64,000 nucleotides of DNA from Labrys sp. KNU-23 (GCF_008330945.1 NZ_CP043489.1:2739501-2803500), one strand, 5' to 3'; shown: positions 25,960 through 34,834, counted from the stretch's first letter. A program made the numbers and translations. The notes: generated from the sequence alone by a model not told the origin.

Positions 25960-27390
25960 ATGACCGCAACGGCGCAAGGAACCTATGATCGCGACCTCAT
26001 CGGCTATGCCGGCAAGCCGCCGCAGGCGGCCTGGCCCGGCAAGGCGCGGGTCTGCCTGCAATTCGTGGTGAATTACGAGGAAGGCGGCGAGAACTGCATC
26101 CTGCATGGCGATGCGGCCTCCGAAGCCTTCCTGTCCGAGATCGTCGGCGCCCAGCCCTGGCCGGGCCAGCGCCACATGAACATGGAATCCATCTACGAAT
26201 ATGGTTCGCGCGTCGGCTTCTGGCGCCTGCACCGGATGTTTACCGAGCGCCGGATCCCCGTCACCGTCTTCGGCATAGCCAGCGCCATGCAGCGCAATCC
26301 CGGGGCCGTGGCCGCCATGGTCGAGGCCGGTTGGGAAATCGCCAGCCACGGCCTGAAATGGATCGACTATCGCGACTATACCAAGGAAGGCGAGCGCGAG
26401 CATATCGAGGAGGCCATCCGCATCCATGCCGAGGTCTCCGGCTCCAGGCCGCTCGGCTTCTATCAGGGCCGCACCTCGGCCCGGACGCTGGAACTGACCA
26501 TGGAGGAGGGCGGCTTCCTCTATTCGGCCGATTCCTATGCCGACGAACTGCCCTATTGGGTCGAGGGGCCGCGCGGCCCGCAGCTGATCGTGCCCTATAC
26601 GCTCGACGCCAACGACATGCGCTTTGCCACGCCCCAGGGCTTTAACAGCGGCGATCAGTTCTTCGCCTACCTCAAGGACAGCTTCGATACGCTCTATGCC
26701 GAAGGCGGCGAGCAGCCGGCGATGATGTCGATCGGCCTGCATTGCCGCCTGGTCGGCCGTCCCGGCCGCGCCGCCGCGCTCGCCCGCTTCCTCGATTATG
26801 CCCGTGGCCATGCCGATGTCTGGTTCGCCACCCGCCTCGACATCGCCCGCCATTGGATCCGCCAGCACCCGCCGGAAGGCGGCTATGTGCCGACGCGCCT
26901 CAACCGGGCTTTGTTCGTCGAGCGTTTCGGCGGCGTGTTCGAGCATTCGCCCTGGGTGGCTGAGGGCGTCTATGACAAGGGGCTGACGCCGGCCGAGGAC
27001 ACGGCGGAAGGCCTGCATGCGGCAATGACGAAGGTGCTGACCTCGGCTTCCGACGAGGCCAAGCTCGCCTTGATCATGGCGCATCCCGACCTTGCCGGGA
27101 AACTGGCCCAGGCCAAGATGCTGACGGCCGAATCCTCCGCTGAGCAGGCCTCTGCCGGCCTCGACCGCCTCACGCCGGCCGAGCTCAGGCAATTCACCGA
27201 GCTCAACGATGCCTACAAGGCCCGGTTCGGTTTCCTGTTCATCATGGCGATCAAGGGCCGCTCGAAGGCCGAGATCGTCGCCGCCTTCGAGCGCCGCCTG
27301 CAGCATGACCGGAACCAGGAATTCGCCGAGGCTCTCAAGCAGATCGGCGAGATCGCCCGCCTGCGCCTGAAGGACATGCTGCCGGGCTGA
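25960..27390 (+). CDS. puuE: Allantoinase PuuE fused to OHCU decarboxylase UraD
   Basis: A 476-residue two-domain enzyme. Residues about 1-305 are the PuuE-type allantoinase of the polysaccharide-deacetylase fold (YDRDLIGYAGKPP, VNYEEGGENCILHGD, ASHGLKWIDYRD, FYQGRTSARTLEL, SIGLHCRLVGRPGRA), which hydrolyses allantoin to allantoate. Residues about 315-475 are OHCU decarboxylase with FGGVFEHSPWVAE, the catalytic AHPDLAGK and the ELNDAYKARFGF segment. The C-terminal domain yields S-allantoin and the N-terminal domain consumes it, so the fusion joins successive steps. The domain order is the reverse of the reaction order. It follows uraH directly, completing HIU to allantoate in two genes. Confidence 0.95.
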   Translation: MTATAQGTYDRDLIGYAGKPPQAAWPGKARVCLQFVVNYEEGGENCILHGDAASEAFLSEIVGAQPWPGQRHMNMESIYEYGSRVGFWRLHRMFTERRIPVTVFGIASAMQRNPGAVAAMVEAGWEIASHGLKWIDYRDYTKEGEREHIEEAIRIHAEVSGSRPLGFYQGRTSARTLELTMEEGGFLYSADSYADELPYWVEGPRGPQLIVPYTLDANDMRFATPQGFNSGDQFFAYLKDSFDTLYAEGGEQPAMMSIGLHCRLVGRPGRAAALARFLDYARGHADVWFATRLDIARHWIRQHPPEGGYVPTRLNRALFVERFGGVFEHSPWVAEGVYDKGLTPAEDTAEGLHAAMTKVLTSASDEAKLALIMAHPDLAGKLAQAKMLTAESSAEQASAGLDRLTPAELRQFTELNDAYKARFGFLFIMAIKGRSKAEIVAAFERRLQHDRNQEFAEALKQIGEIARLRLKDMLPG

Positions 27391-27460
27391 CAGGCGGCAG
27401 AACGTGACGCCGCGTCCATACCCTTTCCTCAAGGGGAGGGGATGGCTACCTCCAGCCGCC

Positions 27461-28549
27461 TCAGGCTTCCAGGAAACGGCCGATATTATTGAGGGGGCCG
27501 ACTCCGTCGCAGATGATCTTGAGGATGGCGAGCATCGGGACGGCCAGGATCGCACCCGGCGCGCCCCACAGCCAGAACCAGAAGATCAGAGCGAGGATGA
27601 TCAGCACCGGGTTGAGGGTGAAGCGCCTGGCCAGCAGCATCGGCGTGACGATTTCGCCCTCGATCAGGTGGATCAGCAGATAGAGCCCGGCCGGCAGGAA
27701 AGCCGCCAGAATCGTGTCGAACTGCAGCAGGCCGGCAAAGGCGAACAGGGCGACGCCGGCGAAGGGGCCCATGATCGGCACGAAATTGAGGGCGAAGGCA
27801 ATGACACCCCACAGGATTGGGTCGCCGAGCCCGGTGGCCCATATGGTCAAGCCGGTGGCCAGGCCCACCAGCGCGTTCATTACGGTGATCGTGGCCAGAT
27901 AGATCGAGATGTTTTCCTCGATCTGCTGCGACAGCGTGACGACCTGCCGCTTGTCGCTGAAGCGGGGCAGGATTTCGACCATCCTGCGCAGGAAGGTGTC
28001 TCCGGACACCAGCAGGAAATACAGGATCAGGATCGTTTCGAAGAAGCCGCTGGCGAAATGCTGCGTGCCGCGGAAGGCCGCGCCGAGAATGTCGACATTG
28101 GCGCCCCCGCCGGCGCCGATCTGCTGCATGAAGCTCTGGAAGGTCTGGATCGGTCGGCTGAGGAAGGACAGGCGCTCCTGCAGCCGCGGCAGGGCATCCG
28201 GCAGGCGGGTGGCCCATTCGGTGGCGGGGCCTGCGACGGCGGCCCCCAGGCCCACGAACAGGCCGAAGAACACGAAGATCATCAGGAGGGCCGCGATGCT
28301 GCGCGGCAGGCGGAACCGCTCGAGCTGGCGCATGACCGGCTGGAACAGCAATTTCAGCACGAAAGCGAGCACCAGGGGCAGGATGATGTCCGCGGCGACA
28401 TAGGCGATCGTCAGGCTCGCAAGAAGGAGCAGGCAGGCCTGGATGGCCGTCTGGGGTGAGATGCCGCTAGGCGCCTCGTCGAGCTCGACGGGGGCACCGG
28501 GTTGCACGGCGGGCTTGTCGGCGGAAAGGGAAGTGGTCTGTTCTTGCAT
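27461..28549 (-). CDS. AI-2E (PerM/TqsA)-family transporter
   Basis: A 362-residue membrane protein of the AI-2E family. Family members export small molecules or exchange ions; substrates are mostly unknown. Hydrophobic helices start with the pair around residues 35-80, followed by a soluble amphipathic stretch (about 110-160) and further helices including the conserved NFVPIMGPFAGV and HLIEGEIVTPMLLARRF segments. The ATG at 28549 was chosen because the frame upstream has an Arg/Pro-rich, non-membrane character. An exact EcfG-type promoter lies at 28662-28687, so it is probably part of the general stress regulon. Confidence 0.88.
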   Translation of the reverse strand: MQEQTTSLSADKPAVQPGAPVELDEAPSGISPQTAIQACLLLLASLTIAYVAADIILPLVLAFVLKLLFQPVMRQLERFRLPRSIAALLMIFVFFGLFVGLGAAVAGPATEWATRLPDALPRLQERLSFLSRPIQTFQSFMQQIGAGGGANVDILGAAFRGTQHFASGFFETILILYFLLVSGDTFLRRMVEILPRFSDKRQVVTLSQQIEENISIYLATITVMNALVGLATGLTIWATGLGDPILWGVIAFALNFVPIMGPFAGVALFAFAGLLQFDTILAAFLPAGLYLLIHLIEGEIVTPMLLARRFTLNPVLIILALIFWFWLWGAPGAILAVPMLAILKIICDGVGPLNNIGRFLEA

Positions 28550-28917
28550 GCATGCCCCTGCTGGTGGCCCGGATCCATTGTTTTCCCATCGGGAGTGCCT
28601 TGTCGGCACGCCACGGTCAGCCCCAACACAATGGGCGGCCTGAGAGTTCCAGCCGGCATGAAACGGACGGTGATCGGGCCGGGTTCCCGGCGTTGAAACC
28701 GCCTGTCGAGCATCTGGATGAGTGTCGCCCGGTGCGTGTCGCGAAGCATGCGGCACTTTCCTTGACCCTGCGCGTTTCATGTGAAACCGGATTTGCAACG
28801 AAGCCCAAATGCTTGCATCGGCCTATGTTGCAGTGCAGTGTGCCGCGGTGATGCGCGGCACCTCTCGCTGCTCGATGCGCTGGTGGTCCGCAGGACGGCC
28901 GAACGGGAGACGATGGC
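28550..28917. other. Divergent AI-2E transporter / glgX intergenic region
   Basis: A 368-base gap with no gene. It carries two overlapping-direction EcfG-like promoters for the transporter on the minus strand (an exact match at 28662-28687 and a near match, GGAAC-N17-TGTT, at 28625-28650). No EcfG match was found on the glgX side. Confidence 0.55.
28662..28687 (-). promoter_or_regulatory. EcfG-type promoter of the AI-2E transporter gene
   Basis: On the minus strand the sequence reads GGAAC, a 17-base spacer, then CGTTT, an exact match to the general stress sigma factor consensus GGAAC-N16/17-CGTT. The -10 element is about 110 bases upstream of the ATG at 28549. A second, weaker copy lies at 28625-28650. 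Confidence 0.7.
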
Positions 28918-31035
28918 ATGACCCAGCTCTTCGGCACCCGGATCCGTGAAGGACATCCCCATCCGCGTGGTGCGATCTGGGATGGGGCCGGCACCAATTT
29001 CGCGCTGTTTTCGGCGCACGCCACCAAGGTCGAGGTCTGCCTGTTCGATCCGACCGGCGAGCAGGAGCTCGAGCGCATCGAACTGCCCGAGTTCACCGAC
29101 GAGATCTGGCATGGCTATCTGCCCGATGTCAGCCCCGGTACGCTCTATGGCTATCGCGTCCACGGCCCCTACGAGCCCGAGGCCGGCCACCGCTTCAATC
29201 CCAACAAGCTTCTGCTCGATCCCTATGCCCGCGCCCATTTCGGCGCGTTGAAATGGGATCCGGCCCTGTTCGGCTATACGCTCGGCGAGGGCGATCTCAG
29301 CTTCGACACGCGTGACAGTGCCCCCTTCATGCCCCGCTGCATGGTGGTGGATTCGCGCTTCGACTGGCCGGGCAATCGTTCGCTGGTGCCCTGGGACCAG
29401 ACCATCATCTACGAGACCCATGTGAGGGGGTTCACCAAGCGTCATCCCGAGATCGCGCCGGCCCTGCAGGGCACCTATGCCGGCCTCGCCTCGATCCAGT
29501 CCCTCGAACATATCCGCTCGCTCGGCGTCACCACGGTCGAGCTCCTGCCGGTGCATACCTTCGTCGACGACGACCAACTGCTCCAGCGCGGCCTGCGCAA
29601 TTACTGGGGCTATAACTCCATCGGCTTCTTCGCTCCTGATCCTCGTTATGCGGCCAATCCGTCCGGGGTACTGGCCGAGTTCAAGGAGATGGTGGCGCGC
29701 TGCCACGATGCAGGCCTCGAGGTCATCCTCGACGTCGTCTACAACCACACGGCGGAGGGCAACGAACTCGGCCCGACCCTGTCGTTCAAGGGCATCGACA
29801 ATGCCTCCTACTACCGGCTGATGCCGAACGAGCCGCGCTACTACATCAACGACACCGGCACCGGAAACACCCTCAATGTCAGCCATCCGCGTGTGATCCA
29901 GATGGTGACGGACAGCCTGCGCTATTGGGTGAACGAGATGCATGTCGACGGTTTCCGCTTCGACCTCGGTACTGTGCTGGCGCGTGAGGTCGATGGCTTC
30001 AATCCCGAGAGCGGCTTCCTCAAGGCGGTCAGTCAGGATCCCGTGCTGGAGAACGTCAAGCTGATCGCCGAGCCCTGGGACGTCGGGCTCGGCGGCTACC
30101 AGGTCGGCGGGTTCACGCCGGGCTGGGCCGAGTGGAACGACGTCTATCGCGACACGGCGCGCGATTTCTGGCGAGGCGAGGCCCGGCCCGCCGCCCTGGC
30201 CCCGCGCCTGTGCGGCTCGCCGGACAAGTTCGACCATCGCGGCCGCAAGTCCTGGGCCTCGGTCAACTTCGTCACCGCCCATGACGGTTTCACGCTGCGC
30301 GACCTGGTCTCCTATAATGACCGCCATAACGAAGCCAATGGCGAGGACAATCGGGACGGCAGCTCCAACAACCGCTCCTGGAATTGCGGCGTCGAGGGGC
30401 CGAGCGAGGATGCTGGCGTCGAGGATCTGCGCGCGCGTCAGATGCGTAATTTCCTGGCGCTGCTGCTGCTCTCCCAGGGGACGCCGATGATCGTGGCCGG
30501 CGACGAGTTCGGCCGCAGCCAGCAGGGCAACAACAATGCCTATTGCCAGGACAACGAGATCAGCTGGCTCGATTGGCAGGCGGCGGAAGAGGGCAAGGCG
30601 CTCACCGATTTCCTGCGGCGGCTGACAGTTCTGCGGCGCAAATATCCGATCCTGCGGCGCTCGCGCTTTCTGATCGGCGAGCGCATCAACGAGGCAATCG
30701 ACGTGCGCGAAGCGACCTGGATCCATCGCAGCGGCGAGGAAATGACGAGGGCGCGCTGGGACGATGCCGGAGAGCCCTCCTGCTTCGGCCTGCTGCTGGA
30801 CGGCCGGGCCCAGGCCAGCGGCATCCGCAGGCGCGGATCGGACGCCACCCTGCTCATCCTGCTCAATGCCCATCACGAGACGCTGAACTTCACCTTGCCG
30901 CCCTGCTATGACGGTTCGGCGTGGAAACGCCTGATCGCCACGGATGATCCGGACCTGCCTGAAACCGACATCGCCGTCGGCCAGGCCTATGCGCTTGCCA
31001 GCCGTTCCCTGATTCTGTTCGAGCGGGTCGATTGA
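28918..31035 (+). CDS. glgX: Glycogen debranching enzyme GlgX
   Basis: A 705-residue GH13 isoamylase-type enzyme that removes limit-dextrin branches from glycogen. An N-terminal CBM48 domain (from PHPRGAIWDGAGTNFALFS) is followed by the catalytic barrel. Conserved regions are DVVYNHTAEGNELGPTLSFKG beginning at DVVYNH, GFRFDLGTVLAR (nucleophile Asp), IAEPWDVGLGGYQ (acid/base Glu) and NFVTAHDGFTLRDLVSY (third Asp). The C-terminal beta domain ends near YALASRSLILFERVD. No other glycogen gene is adjacent. It precedes a receiver-only regulator by 133 bases. Confidence 0.96.
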   Translation: MTQLFGTRIREGHPHPRGAIWDGAGTNFALFSAHATKVEVCLFDPTGEQELERIELPEFTDEIWHGYLPDVSPGTLYGYRVHGPYEPEAGHRFNPNKLLLDPYARAHFGALKWDPALFGYTLGEGDLSFDTRDSAPFMPRCMVVDSRFDWPGNRSLVPWDQTIIYETHVRGFTKRHPEIAPALQGTYAGLASIQSLEHIRSLGVTTVELLPVHTFVDDDQLLQRGLRNYWGYNSIGFFAPDPRYAANPSGVLAEFKEMVARCHDAGLEVILDVVYNHTAEGNELGPTLSFKGIDNASYYRLMPNEPRYYINDTGTGNTLNVSHPRVIQMVTDSLRYWVNEMHVDGFRFDLGTVLAREVDGFNPESGFLKAVSQDPVLENVKLIAEPWDVGLGGYQVGGFTPGWAEWNDVYRDTARDFWRGEARPAALAPRLCGSPDKFDHRGRKSWASVNFVTAHDGFTLRDLVSYNDRHNEANGEDNRDGSSNNRSWNCGVEGPSEDAGVEDLRARQMRNFLALLLLSQGTPMIVAGDEFGRSQQGNNNAYCQDNEISWLDWQAAEEGKALTDFLRRLTVLRRKYPILRRSRFLIGERINEAIDVREATWIHRSGEEMTRARWDDAGEPSCFGLLLDGRAQASGIRRRGSDATLLILLNAHHETLNFTLPPCYDGSAWKRLIATDDPDLPETDIAVGQAYALASRSLILFERVD

Positions 31036-31168
31036 ACCAACCCTGTTTTTCGGCCGGATAGGCTATAGTGCCGGAAGCGCAGGAAGCGTCCATTTCAGCA
31101 GTTAGTGATTCTCCGTTCCGGAAGCGGTTTTCCAACAGCAATCCCGATTTGAGTCCGAGATCCGAAGC

Positions 31169-31546
31169 ATGGCCGACCACGACAAGAGCACCATTCTCGT
31201 CGTCGAAGACGAGGCAGTCATTCAACTGCTCGTTGTCGATATCCTGAACGACCTCGGCTTCGCCACGCTCGAGGCCAAGGATGCCGATTCGGCCATTCCC
31301 CTGCTGGAAGGGGGGGAAAACATCGACCTGCTGATCACCGACATCGGACTGCCGGGGATGAATGGGTGGGATCTGGCTCGGCTGGCGCGCAAGAGCAGGC
31401 CGGCGCTGAAAGTGCTTTTCCTCACCGGCTATGAGGCCGCCGAACGGCAGGACCTCGAAATGGATGAGGGGCAGGACGTCATCGTCAAGCCCTTCGAGAC
31501 CGGTGAGTTCGAGGCCAAGGTCCGGTCGATGCTGCCCGCAGGCTGA
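31169..31546 (+). CDS. Single-domain response regulator
   Basis: A 125-residue protein consisting only of a CheY-like receiver domain. The acidic pocket (VVEDEAV), the phospho-acceptor Asp in LLITDIGLPGMNGWDL, the switch Thr in LFLTGYEAAE and the Lys in VIVKPFE are all present, so it should be phosphorylatable. There is no output domain, so it likely shuttles phosphoryl groups or docks on another protein. It sits 3 kb upstream of phyR/nepR/ecfG, and receiver-only proteins are known participants in general stress signalling. A role there is inference. Confidence 0.92.
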   Translation: MADHDKSTILVVEDEAVIQLLVVDILNDLGFATLEAKDADSAIPLLEGGENIDLLITDIGLPGMNGWDLARLARKSRPALKVLFLTGYEAAERQDLEMDEGQDVIVKPFETGEFEAKVRSMLPAG

Positions 31547-31549
31547 CCC

Positions 31550-31574
31550 GGAACAAAGACGGGCTTCGGGCGTT
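31550..31574 (+). promoter_or_regulatory. EcfG-type promoter upstream of the second receiver protein
   Basis: GGAAC (31550-31554), a 16-base spacer, CGTT (31571-31574): an exact match to the EcfG consensus. It starts four bases after the stop codon of the preceding receiver gene and 240 bases before the gene at 31816. The predicted transcript would begin at or just before the structured leader element at 31585. Confidence 0.7.
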
Positions 31575-31584
31575 CGTTCCCCAA

Positions 31585-31700
31585 GCAGAACTTCCCAGCG
31601 AGGTTCGCCGGTGTGCCTCACCGGGAAGTTCTGCAAATGTTTGATATCTTGCAGATTCCTTCTGATCGTGCCGATGGACCGGCCAGAAGGAATCTGCTTG
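31585..31700 (+). repeat. Structured leader element, copy 1
   Basis: GCAGAACTTCCC (31585-31596) pairs perfectly with GGGAAGTTCTGC (31623-31634). The next 20 bases, AAATGTTTGATATCTTGCAG (31635-31654), differ by one base from copy 2 at 34730-34749. A second hairpin follows: GATTCCTTCTG (31654-31664) with CAGAAGGAATC (31684-31694). Between the two copies the first stem differs at two positions with matching changes on the other strand, so pairing is conserved. Confidence 0.7.
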
Positions 31701-31815
31701 GACCAGAGCATGTTGGAACGACGATATTGGCTTACTCCAACTCGTTGTTTCACTACGTCTTTGCGATGCCGACCCATCGCGGGACGTCCTGACGGAGCCC
31801 GAGGGGACAAGAGCC

Positions 31816-32304
31816 GTGAAACAGCAAGCCTTCGCCGAACCGGCAATGCACAACGCGCCGGAACACCGTGCCGGTCCACACAAGGCGGCCCATGGCAGCC
31901 CTGGCGCTGCACCCGGAAGTGACGACGCCGATGGGGCCGCTCTGGTGACCGTGGTGCTGGTCGACGACGACAAGGATGTCAGGCTGATCACGGCCGATCT
32001 GCTTGAGGATGCCGGCTTCAAGGTCTTGCAGGCGGGCCGTGCCGAAGCGGCGCTCGACATCCTGGCCTCGAACGGGGATGCCCGGGTGCTGATCACCGAT
32101 GTCCGCATGCCCGGGCCGATGAGCGGCTATGATCTCGCCTTGAAGGCCAGGGAGCGCTGGCCAACCTTGGAAATCATGTTCGTCTCCGGCTTTGGCTTGC
32201 CGGAGCGGCGCCGGCTCTATTTCGACTGCCTCCTGGTCAGCAAACCCTTCAATCCCGATGAATTCGTCAACCAGGTGCGTGGCCTGGCGGAACGGGCGAG
32301 CTGA
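31816..32304 (+). CDS. Response regulator with N-terminal extension
   Basis: A 162-residue protein with a receiver domain from about residue 43 to 160 and a 40-residue, probably disordered, N-terminal tail rich in Ala, Gly and His. The receiver has the acidic pocket LVDDDKDV, the phospho-acceptor Asp in VLITDVRMPGPMSGYDL, a switch Ser in MFVSGFG and Lys in VSKPFNP. No output domain is present. The start codon is GTG at 31816; an ATG at 31846 would shorten the tail. It follows a GGAAC-N16-CGTT promoter and the structured leader, suggesting control by EcfG. Confidence 0.88.
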   Translation: MKQQAFAEPAMHNAPEHRAGPHKAAHGSPGAAPGSDDADGAALVTVVLVDDDKDVRLITADLLEDAGFKVLQAGRAEAALDILASNGDARVLITDVRMPGPMSGYDLALKARERWPTLEIMFVSGFGLPERRRLYFDCLLVSKPFNPDEFVNQVRGLAERAS

Positions 32305-32319
32305 ACCGGGCTTGCCCGG

Positions 32320-33549
32320 TCAGGCCATGTCGGGCAGGGCTCGCAGCCTGGGCACCCGGGAAAGCAGGATCACCAGGAGTTGCACCAGGAAGCCGATGGC
32401 AGCCGCGCCCAGGCAGGCTGGCGCGCCGGCGTGAGCGGCGATGAAGGCGCCCGCCGCTGCCCCGATCGGCCTCGCACCGAAGGTTGCGGTCATCACCAGC
32501 GCCGAGACGCGTCCGAGCATGGCGTTGGGTGTAACTGCCTGCCGGAGGGTGGTGGTGGTGATCGTCCACAGGATCGGTCCCGCGCCGAACAGGAAATAGC
32601 TGAACCCGGCAAGGATCGGGGAGGGGAACCATACCGTCCCCAGCATGAGGAGCGCGGCGCAGAAGCCGCCGAATGGCCCGAGCACGATCATGGTGCCGAA
32701 GGAAACGCGCCGCGCAAGCGCCGGTGCGGCGCTGGCTCCGGCAACCATGCCGGCCCCGTAGATGCCGAGGGTGATGCCGACTTCAAAGGCCGTCAATCCG
32801 AGAACCTGCACGGCATAGGCGACATAGACCGCCTGGATGCAGAACCAGCCGATATTGAAGAAGACGGCGGTGACGAGGATGGGCCTGAGCAGATCGTGGC
32901 GCATGACGAAGGCAGCGCCATCCTTCAGATCATGGAGGAGCTTGCGGCCGTTGCGAACCGCCAATTCTTCCTTCGGGAGGCCGGCAAGCAGCAGCACGGC
33001 CCAGATCGAGAGGATGGTGGCGAGGACATAGGCGGCGGGCGCGCCGGTCCAGCCGACGAGGGCGCCGCCCAGGGCCGGGCCGCCGGCATAGGCGGCGCTG
33101 CGCGCCAGTTCCAGCCAGCGATTGGCGTCGGCAAGCTGGGCGCGCGGCACCAGCATGGGAATCAGGGCTGGTGCGGCAACGCTGTAGCACACCGTGCCGA
33201 TGGCGCCGGTGCAGCCGAGCAAAGCGAGCAGGGGCAGGTTCATCCGGCCAAGGCCGAGCAACAGGATGGTGAGGGCGAGGGAGAGCGCGCGCAGCGCTTC
33301 CGACGCCACCATCAGCCATCGCCGCGAAGAGCGATCGGCGATCAGGCCGGCCGGGATGGAAAGCAGAAGAAAGGGCAGGGTCTGCGCGGTCTGCAGCCAG
33401 CCCGTCTCGGCGGGGCCGGCGGCCAGCAGGATCACGGCGGCCAGGGGCGCGGCAGCGAGGGCAGTCTGCTCGGAGAGCTGGGCAAGCAGATTCGACCAGC
33501 CGATGCGCCGGAATGCTGGCGGAAGGCGGTCGGGATGGGGCGTCCTCAT
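32320..33549 (-). CDS. Major facilitator superfamily transporter
   Basis: A 409-residue MFS protein with about twelve membrane helices. The loop 2-3 signature is PAGLIADRSSRRWLM, a typical G-x-x-x-D-R-x-x-R-R pattern, and a long central loop lies around EELAVRNGRKLLHDLKDG. It resembles the MFS_3 / enterobactin-exporter-like group of drug or siderophore exporters, but the substrate is not evident. The ATG at 33549 was chosen because the hydrophobic domain begins shortly after. It is convergent with the receiver gene and lies downstream of phyR on the same strand with a 167-base gap. Confidence 0.87.
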   Translation of the reverse strand: MRTPHPDRLPPAFRRIGWSNLLAQLSEQTALAAAPLAAVILLAAGPAETGWLQTAQTLPFLLLSIPAGLIADRSSRRWLMVASEALRALSLALTILLLGLGRMNLPLLALLGCTGAIGTVCYSVAAPALIPMLVPRAQLADANRWLELARSAAYAGGPALGGALVGWTGAPAAYVLATILSIWAVLLLAGLPKEELAVRNGRKLLHDLKDGAAFVMRHDLLRPILVTAVFFNIGWFCIQAVYVAYAVQVLGLTAFEVGITLGIYGAGMVAGASAAPALARRVSFGTMIVLGPFGGFCAALLMLGTVWFPSPILAGFSYFLFGAGPILWTITTTTLRQAVTPNAMLGRVSALVMTATFGARPIGAAAGAFIAAHAGAPACLGAAAIGFLVQLLVILLSRVPRLRALPDMA

Positions 33550-33716
33550 GGCAAACCTCGGCAAGGAAGGGCTGCCTGGACAAAAGCCGAAGGCGAGGGT
33601 GCCAGCCACCCGTTTCCTGTGCCAATGGCAAGCGAGGGGATGTCGATGGCTGTCCGATGAGGCGCCCGGAATTCGCGGCTGCGTGCGGAGGTCGAAAGAC
33701 CGTCGCCCCGGAGGGG

Positions 33717-34508
33717 TTAGGCGGGCCGGACGCTGGCCCGCTTGTCGAAGAACAGGGCCTGGCTGATCGTGGCCTTTACGATCTCGGGCCGGAAGGGCTT
33801 GGTGATCAGGAAGGCAGGTTCCGGCTGCTGGCCGGTCAGCAGCCTTTCTGGATAGGCGGTGATGAAGATCACCGGAAGTTCCACGCTTGCCAGGATCTCG
33901 TTCACCGCCTTCAGGCCGGAACTGCCGTCAGCGAGCTGGATGTCGGCGAGGATCAGGCCGGGCGAACGCTCCGCCACCTGGGCGAGCGCCTGGGCATGGG
34001 TACGTGCGATGCCGACGACGCTGTGTCCGAGTTCCTCCACGATCGATTGCAGATCGAGCGCGATGATCGGTTCGTCCTCGATGATCAGGATTTCGGTGGC
34101 GATCTGGCGGGCGACCTCCTCGGTGGCCTCGGCCACCAGGGTGATGACTTCCTTTTCGTCGAGGCGCATGACGATCGCCGCCTCTTCCGAGGCAAAGCCC
34201 TCCATCGTGGTCAGCAGGAAGGCCTGGCGCGAGCGCGGTGCCAGGCGTTCCAGGCGCTGCTCCGGCGAGATGCCCTCGACCTGCTTGGCCGGCTCCATGT
34301 TCAGCGCCAGGGAGGACCACAATCTCAGGAACACCTGATAGAGCGCGATCCGGGGCGGCAGGGTGCGCGGAAAGGACCCTGGATCGGCAACCAGGGCCTC
34401 CAGCGTCTCGACCACATAGGCGTCGCCACTGGCCTGGCTCCCGCTTAGAGCCCGGGAAAAACGCCTCAGATAAGGCAGTTGCGGCGCGATCTCGGCTGCG
34501 ATCGACAT
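33717..34508 (-). CDS. phyR: General stress response regulator PhyR
   Basis: A 263-residue anti-anti-sigma factor. Residues 1 to about 130 form a sigma-factor-like domain (MSIAAEIAPQLPYLRRFSRAL resembles the EcfG start), and residues about 138-255 form a receiver with IIEDEPIIALDL, phospho-acceptor Asp in LILADIQLADGSSG, and IFITAYPE with ITKPF. When phosphorylated, PhyR binds the anti-sigma factor NepR and frees EcfG. It is divergent from nepR-ecfG, the standard arrangement. Its own promoter at 34541-34566 resembles the EcfG consensus, giving positive feedback. The ATG at 34508 matches the family N-terminus. Confidence 0.96.
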   Translation of the reverse strand: MSIAAEIAPQLPYLRRFSRALSGSQASGDAYVVETLEALVADPGSFPRTLPPRIALYQVFLRLWSSLALNMEPAKQVEGISPEQRLERLAPRSRQAFLLTTMEGFASEEAAIVMRLDEKEVITLVAEATEEVARQIATEILIIEDEPIIALDLQSIVEELGHSVVGIARTHAQALAQVAERSPGLILADIQLADGSSGLKAVNEILASVELPVIFITAYPERLLTGQQPEPAFLITKPFRPEIVKATISQALFFDKRASVRPA

Positions 34509-34540
34509 TGTGTTTGCTCCCAATCGGTCGCCCATGCCCG

Positions 34541-34566
34541 AAAGAGCACCACAGACGAATAGTTCC
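34541..34566 (-). promoter_or_regulatory. Probable EcfG promoter of phyR
   Basis: On the minus strand GGAAC (34566-34562), a 17-base spacer and CTTT (34544-34541). This matches the EcfG consensus except for one base in the -10 element. It lies back to back with the nepR promoter, 30 bases away. Confidence 0.65.
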
Positions 34567-34595
34567 TGACAATGAATTTATTTCTTCAACAGAAT

Positions 34596-34622
34596 GGAAC
34601 GTATTTGGCGGGGGATGCGTTT
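34596..34622 (+). promoter_or_regulatory. EcfG promoter of nepR-ecfG
   Basis: GGAAC (34596-34600), a 17-base spacer, CGTTT (34618-34622): an exact match to the general stress promoter consensus. It would give autoregulation of ecfG. The predicted leader to the nepR start is about 205 bases and contains copy 2 of the structured element. Confidence 0.82.
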
Positions 34623-34680
34623 CGCCGACTGGCGTTGCATGATCTGTTCACCGACGAGCAGGCCTTCACGCCTGCCCGGG

Positions 34681-34795
34681 CAGAGTTTCCCGGCGAGGCC
34701 CACGGATCGGCCTCGCCGGGAAACTCTGGAAATGTTTGGTATCTTGCAGGCTCCTCTCGCTCGCGCCCTCGGCCTGATCGAAAGGAAATTGCTTG
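34681..34795 (+). repeat. Structured leader element, copy 2
   Basis: CAGAGTTTCCCGGCGAGGCC (34681-34700) and GGCCTCGCCGGGAAACTCTG (34709-34728) form a perfect 20-bp stem with loop CACGGATC. The following AAATGTTTGGTATCTTGCAG (34730-34749) matches copy 1 at 19 of 20 positions. The similarity continues weakly to TTGCTTGG at 34789-34796. It lies in the predicted 5' leader of nepR-ecfG. Confidence 0.7.
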
Positions 34796-34834
34796 GGAGC
34801 GATGGCGGTGTCGCGCCGTTTTACGGGAGTAGCG

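Noticed and set aside
31712-31743. GGAAC ... CGTT before the second receiver gene as an EcfG promoter
   Set aside because: The spacing is 23 bases, too long for the 16-17 base requirement. The exact site at 31550-31574 is preferred.
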